NCBI RefSeq assembly: GCF_050947335.1
Contig: NW_027473859.1
Location: 62,001 to 126,000 of the forward strand
DNA: 64,000 bases
Source: Megachile rotundata
Taxonomy: Eukaryota; Arthropoda; Insecta; Hymenoptera; Megachilidae
Direction: 5' to 3'
Part shown: positions 61,601 through 64,000 of the stretch, piece by piece
Position numbering within the stretch: the first letter of the stretch is position 1
Layout of the letters: the number at the start of each line of letters is the position of its first letter
Position numbers and translations under genes: made by a program
Notes under the pieces: model-generated
Database searches by the model: none
What the model saw: the letters and a program-made list of their open reading frames with translations, nothing else
Told to the model about the DNA's origin: nothing

Positions 61601-63140
61601 TACTATACTCACTACTCTTAGTATTTTCAATCTAACTCATATTATTAGCCATATTATGCTTATATGATCGATAGAACGAGAATTACTATACTCACTACTC
61701 TTAGTATTATCAATCTAACTCATATTATTACCCATATTATGCCGATATGATCGATAGCACGACATTTAATATCATTATTACTCTTATTATTATGAACCTA
61801 ACTCATATTATTAGCCATATTGTTCTTGTATGATCGATAGAACTACAATTACTATACTCATTACTCTTATTGTTATCAACCTAACTTATATTATTGGCCA
61901 TATTATGCTTATATGATCGATAGAACGACAATTACTACACTTATTACTCTTATTATTATCAATCTAACTCATATTATTAGCCATATTATGCTTATATGAG
62001 CAATGGAACTACAACTACTATACTTATTACTCTTATTATTATCAATCTAACTCATATTATTAACCATATTATGCAGATATGATCGATAGAACGACAATTA
62101 CTATACTTATTACACTCACTATTATCAATCTAACTCATATTATTAACCATATTATGCAGATGTGATCGATAGCACGATATTTACTATACCTATTACTCTT
62201 ATTATTATCAGCCTAACTCATATTATTAGACGTATTATGCTTATATGATCGACAGAACGACAACTACTATATTTATTACACTCACTGTTATCAATCTAAC
62301 TCATATTATTAACCATATTATGCAAATTTGATCGATAGAACGACAATCACTATACATATTAGTCTTATTATTATCAACCTAACTCATATTATTAGCCACA
62401 TTATGCTTAAATGATCGATAGAACGACAATTACTATACTTATTACTCGTATTATTATCAATCTAACTCATATTATTAACAATATTATGCTTATAATATCG
62501 ATAGAACGACAATTACTATACTTATTACTGTTATTTTTATCAATCTAACTCATATTATTAGCCATATTATGCTTAAATGATCGATAGAACTACAATTACT
62601 ATACTCATTGCTCTTATTATTATCAATCTAACTCATATTATTAGCCATATTATGCTTATATGATCGATAGAATGAGAATTACTATACTCACTACTCTTAG
62701 TATTATCACTCTAACTCATATTATTAGCCATATTATGCTTATATGATCGATAGAACGACAATTACTATACTTATTACTCTTATTGTTATCAATCTAACTC
62801 ATATTTTTAGCCATATTATGCTTATATGATCGATAGAACGAGAATTACTATACTCACTACTCTTAGTATTATCAATCTAACTCACATTATTAGCCATATT
62901 ATGCTTATATGATCGATAGAACGACAATTACTATACTTATTACTCTTATTGTTATCAATCTAACTCATATTGTTAGCCATATTATGCTTATATGATCGAT
63001 AGAACGAGAATTACTATACTCACTACTCTTAGTATTGTCAATCTAACTCATATTATTAGCCATATTATGCTTATATGATCGATAGAACGAGAATTACTAT
63101 ACTCACTACTCTTAGTATTATCAATCTAACTCATATTATT
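58631..63140 (+). repeat. 52-monomer higher-order unit W, copy 2
   Basis: This copy follows copy 1 head to tail. It keeps copy-1 rarities such as GCAATGGAAC and GCAGATGTGATCG (57841 and 62157). One difference is GCACGATATTTAC near 62171 against GCACGACATTTAC near 57855. It has five extra monomers at about 59.68-60.1 kb. From about 63140 it switches to monomers with GATAGATCGACAATTAC and TACTGTTACTATTATC, resembling 38.59 kb. Confidence 0.84.
59270..60100 (+). repeat. 5-monomer tandem duplication inside unit W
   Basis: Two adjacent 415-bp runs (5 x 83) have the same monomer order: ACTACACTTATTACTC, AAATGATCG with ACTACACTT, GAGCAATAGAACTACAAC, GCAGATATG with ACTTTTATTG, and CCACATTATGC with AACGATAATTAC. 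The ACTACACTT landmark at 59279 recurs at 59694. Copy 1 of unit W has only one such run (about 55.37-55.73 kb), so the duplication happened after the 52-monomer unit was copied. I saw no mismatch between the two runs. Confidence 0.85.
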
Positions 63141-64000
63141 AGCCATATTATGCTTAAATGATCGATAGATCGACAATTACTATACTTATTACTGTTACTA
63201 TTATCAATCTAACTCATATTATTAGCCATATTATGCTTAAATGATCGATAGAACGACAATTACTATACTTATTACTCTTATTATTATCAATCTAACTCAT
63301 ATTATTAGCCATATTATGCTTATATGATCGATAGAATGAGAATTACTATACTCACTACTCTTAGTATTATCACTCTAACTCATATTATTAGCCATATTAT
63401 GCTTATATGATCGATAGAACGACAATTACTATACATATTACTCTTATTGTTATCAATCTAACTCATATTATTAGCCATATTATGCTTATATATTCGATAG
63501 AACGAGAATTACTATACTCACTACTCTTAGTATTATCAATCTAACTCATATTATTAGCCATATTATGCTTAAATGATCGATAGAACGACAATTACTACAC
63601 TTATTACTCTTATTATTATCAATCTAACTCATATTATTAGCCATATTATGCTTATATGAGCAATAGAACTACAACTACTATACTTATTACTCTTATTATT
63701 ATCAATCTAACTCATATTATTAACCATATTATGCAGATATGATCGATAGAACGACAATTACTATACTTATTACACTCACTATTATCAATCTAACTCATAT
63801 TATTAACCATATTATGCAGATGTGATCGATAGCACGACATTTACTATACCTATTACTCTTATTATTATCAGCCTAACTCATATTATTAGACGTATTATGC
63901 TTATATGATCGACAGAACGACAACTACTATATTTATTACACTCACTGTTATCAATCTAACTCATATTATTAACCATATTATGCAAATTTGATCGATAGAA

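Larger units (their letters stand above)
23402..64000 (+). repeat. 83-bp AT-rich satellite array, domain 2
   Basis: The same 83-bp monomer in the same orientation continues from the gap to the window end: 57 bases of a partial monomer, 488 whole monomers and 38 bases of the last. Register is perfect at every landmark checked: the distinctive AGACGTATT monomer recurs 20 times from 24631 to 63890, a span of exactly 473 x 83 bp. Subtypes that I see only in this domain are GAGCAATAGAACTACAAC, GCAAATTTGATCG followed by CAATCACTA, GCTTATAATATCG, AGACGTATTATGC followed by GATCGACAG, and TTGTTATCAATC. Subtypes shared with domain 1 include the ordinary form (AACGACAATTAC with ATACTTATTACTC) and the linked alternative form (AACGAGAATTAC with ATACTCACTACTCTTAG). 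There is no gene, RNA gene or non-satellite insertion. The array runs off the right edge, so its full size is unknown. Confidence 0.98.

Noticed and set aside
1..64000. CRISPR array
   Set aside because: Repeats are 83 bp, abut directly with no unique spacers, and there are no cas genes or leader. Neighbouring units differ by scattered substitutions, as in a satellite.
1..64000. CENP-B box in the monomer
   Set aside because: The reverse strand has GTCGTTCTATCG, but the box needs TTCG followed at fixed spacing by an A and CGGG. No CGGG occurs in the monomer on either strand.
1..64000. Telomeric repeat or simple microsatellite
   Set aside because: The period is 83 bp with a complex monomer. 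Short TTA runs such as CTTATTATTATC are part of the unit and do not expand.
1..64000. Mitochondrial or plastid AT-rich control region, or a replication origin
   Set aside because: Such regions are short and flanked by tRNA, rRNA or protein genes. Here there are 64 kb of uniform tandem repeats and no gene.
1..64000. Transposon or retroelement fragments within the array
   Set aside because: No stretch departs from the monomer. Landmark spacing in exact multiples of 83 leaves no room for an insertion unless its length is also a multiple of 83, and none is seen on reading.
1..64000. tRNA, rRNA or other structured RNA gene
   Set aside because: No cloverleaf, conserved rRNA segment or GC-rich stem was seen. 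The only dyads are short AT palindromes such as CATATTATG and ATCGAT that occur in nearly every monomer.
1..64000. Inverted segments within the array
   Set aside because: I looked for the reverse-complement landmarks GGCTAATAATAT and CTATCGATCATA as signs of flipped blocks and saw none; all monomers read in the same direction.

Overview
The whole window is one gene-free satellite DNA array. From base 1 to base 64000, apart from a run of 100 N at 23302-23401, it consists of head-to-tail copies of an AT-rich monomer that is 83 bp long (about 24% G+C in the majority sequence). All copies face the same way. I count about 280 whole monomers before the N run and 488 after it, plus partial monomers at the N-run edges and the window end. 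I found no unique spacer, transposon, RNA gene, promoter or credible coding region. Because 83 is not a multiple of 3 and the monomer carries stop codons, no frame stays open.

This points to a eukaryotic nuclear genome, in centromeric, pericentromeric or other heterochromatin. Bacteria, archaea, plasmids and viruses are not known to carry tens of kilobases of such an array. I do not recognise the monomer and cannot name the organism. Placement at a centromere is inference, since the window contains no flanking DNA.

Layout: (1) 1-23301 is array domain 1, with its own monomer subtypes. These include monomers reading CAACCCAACTC followed by ATTCGCC, GTGCTTATATGAGCG monomers, and CTGATATG monomers followed by GACATTCAC. 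(2) 23302-23401 is an assembly gap. (3) 23402-64000 is array domain 2, with different subtypes (GAGCAATAGAACTACAAC, GCAAATTTGATCG, GCTTATAATATCG, AGACGTATTATGC, TTGTTATCAATC). The subtype set changes across the gap.

Above the monomer level the array is built from multi-kilobase segmental copies, all offset by whole numbers of 83 bp. They include a 37-monomer repeat (3071 bp) just after the gap, a 28-monomer tandem repeat (2324 bp) at about 27.35-32.04 kb, and a block of about 6.7 kb repeated 18426 bp apart. There is also a 2.8 kb block present four times and a 52-monomer near-tandem repeat (4316 bp) at about 54.7-63.1 kb with a younger 5-monomer duplication inside it. The monomer length is almost perfectly fixed: landmark monomers from 24631 to 63890 are exactly 473 x 83 bp apart. 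All nine single-base indels I could find lie between 14.7 and 17.9 kb and are absent from that stretch's near-identical copy where the copy covers them.

No gene system is present. The interest lies in the satellite itself: its fixed 83-bp register, its layered duplication history, a DRE-like TATCGATA/GATCGATA site in most monomers, and probable assembly problems at the gap and the indel cluster. All comparisons were made by eye, so block edges are good to about one monomer and sequence identities are not calculated.
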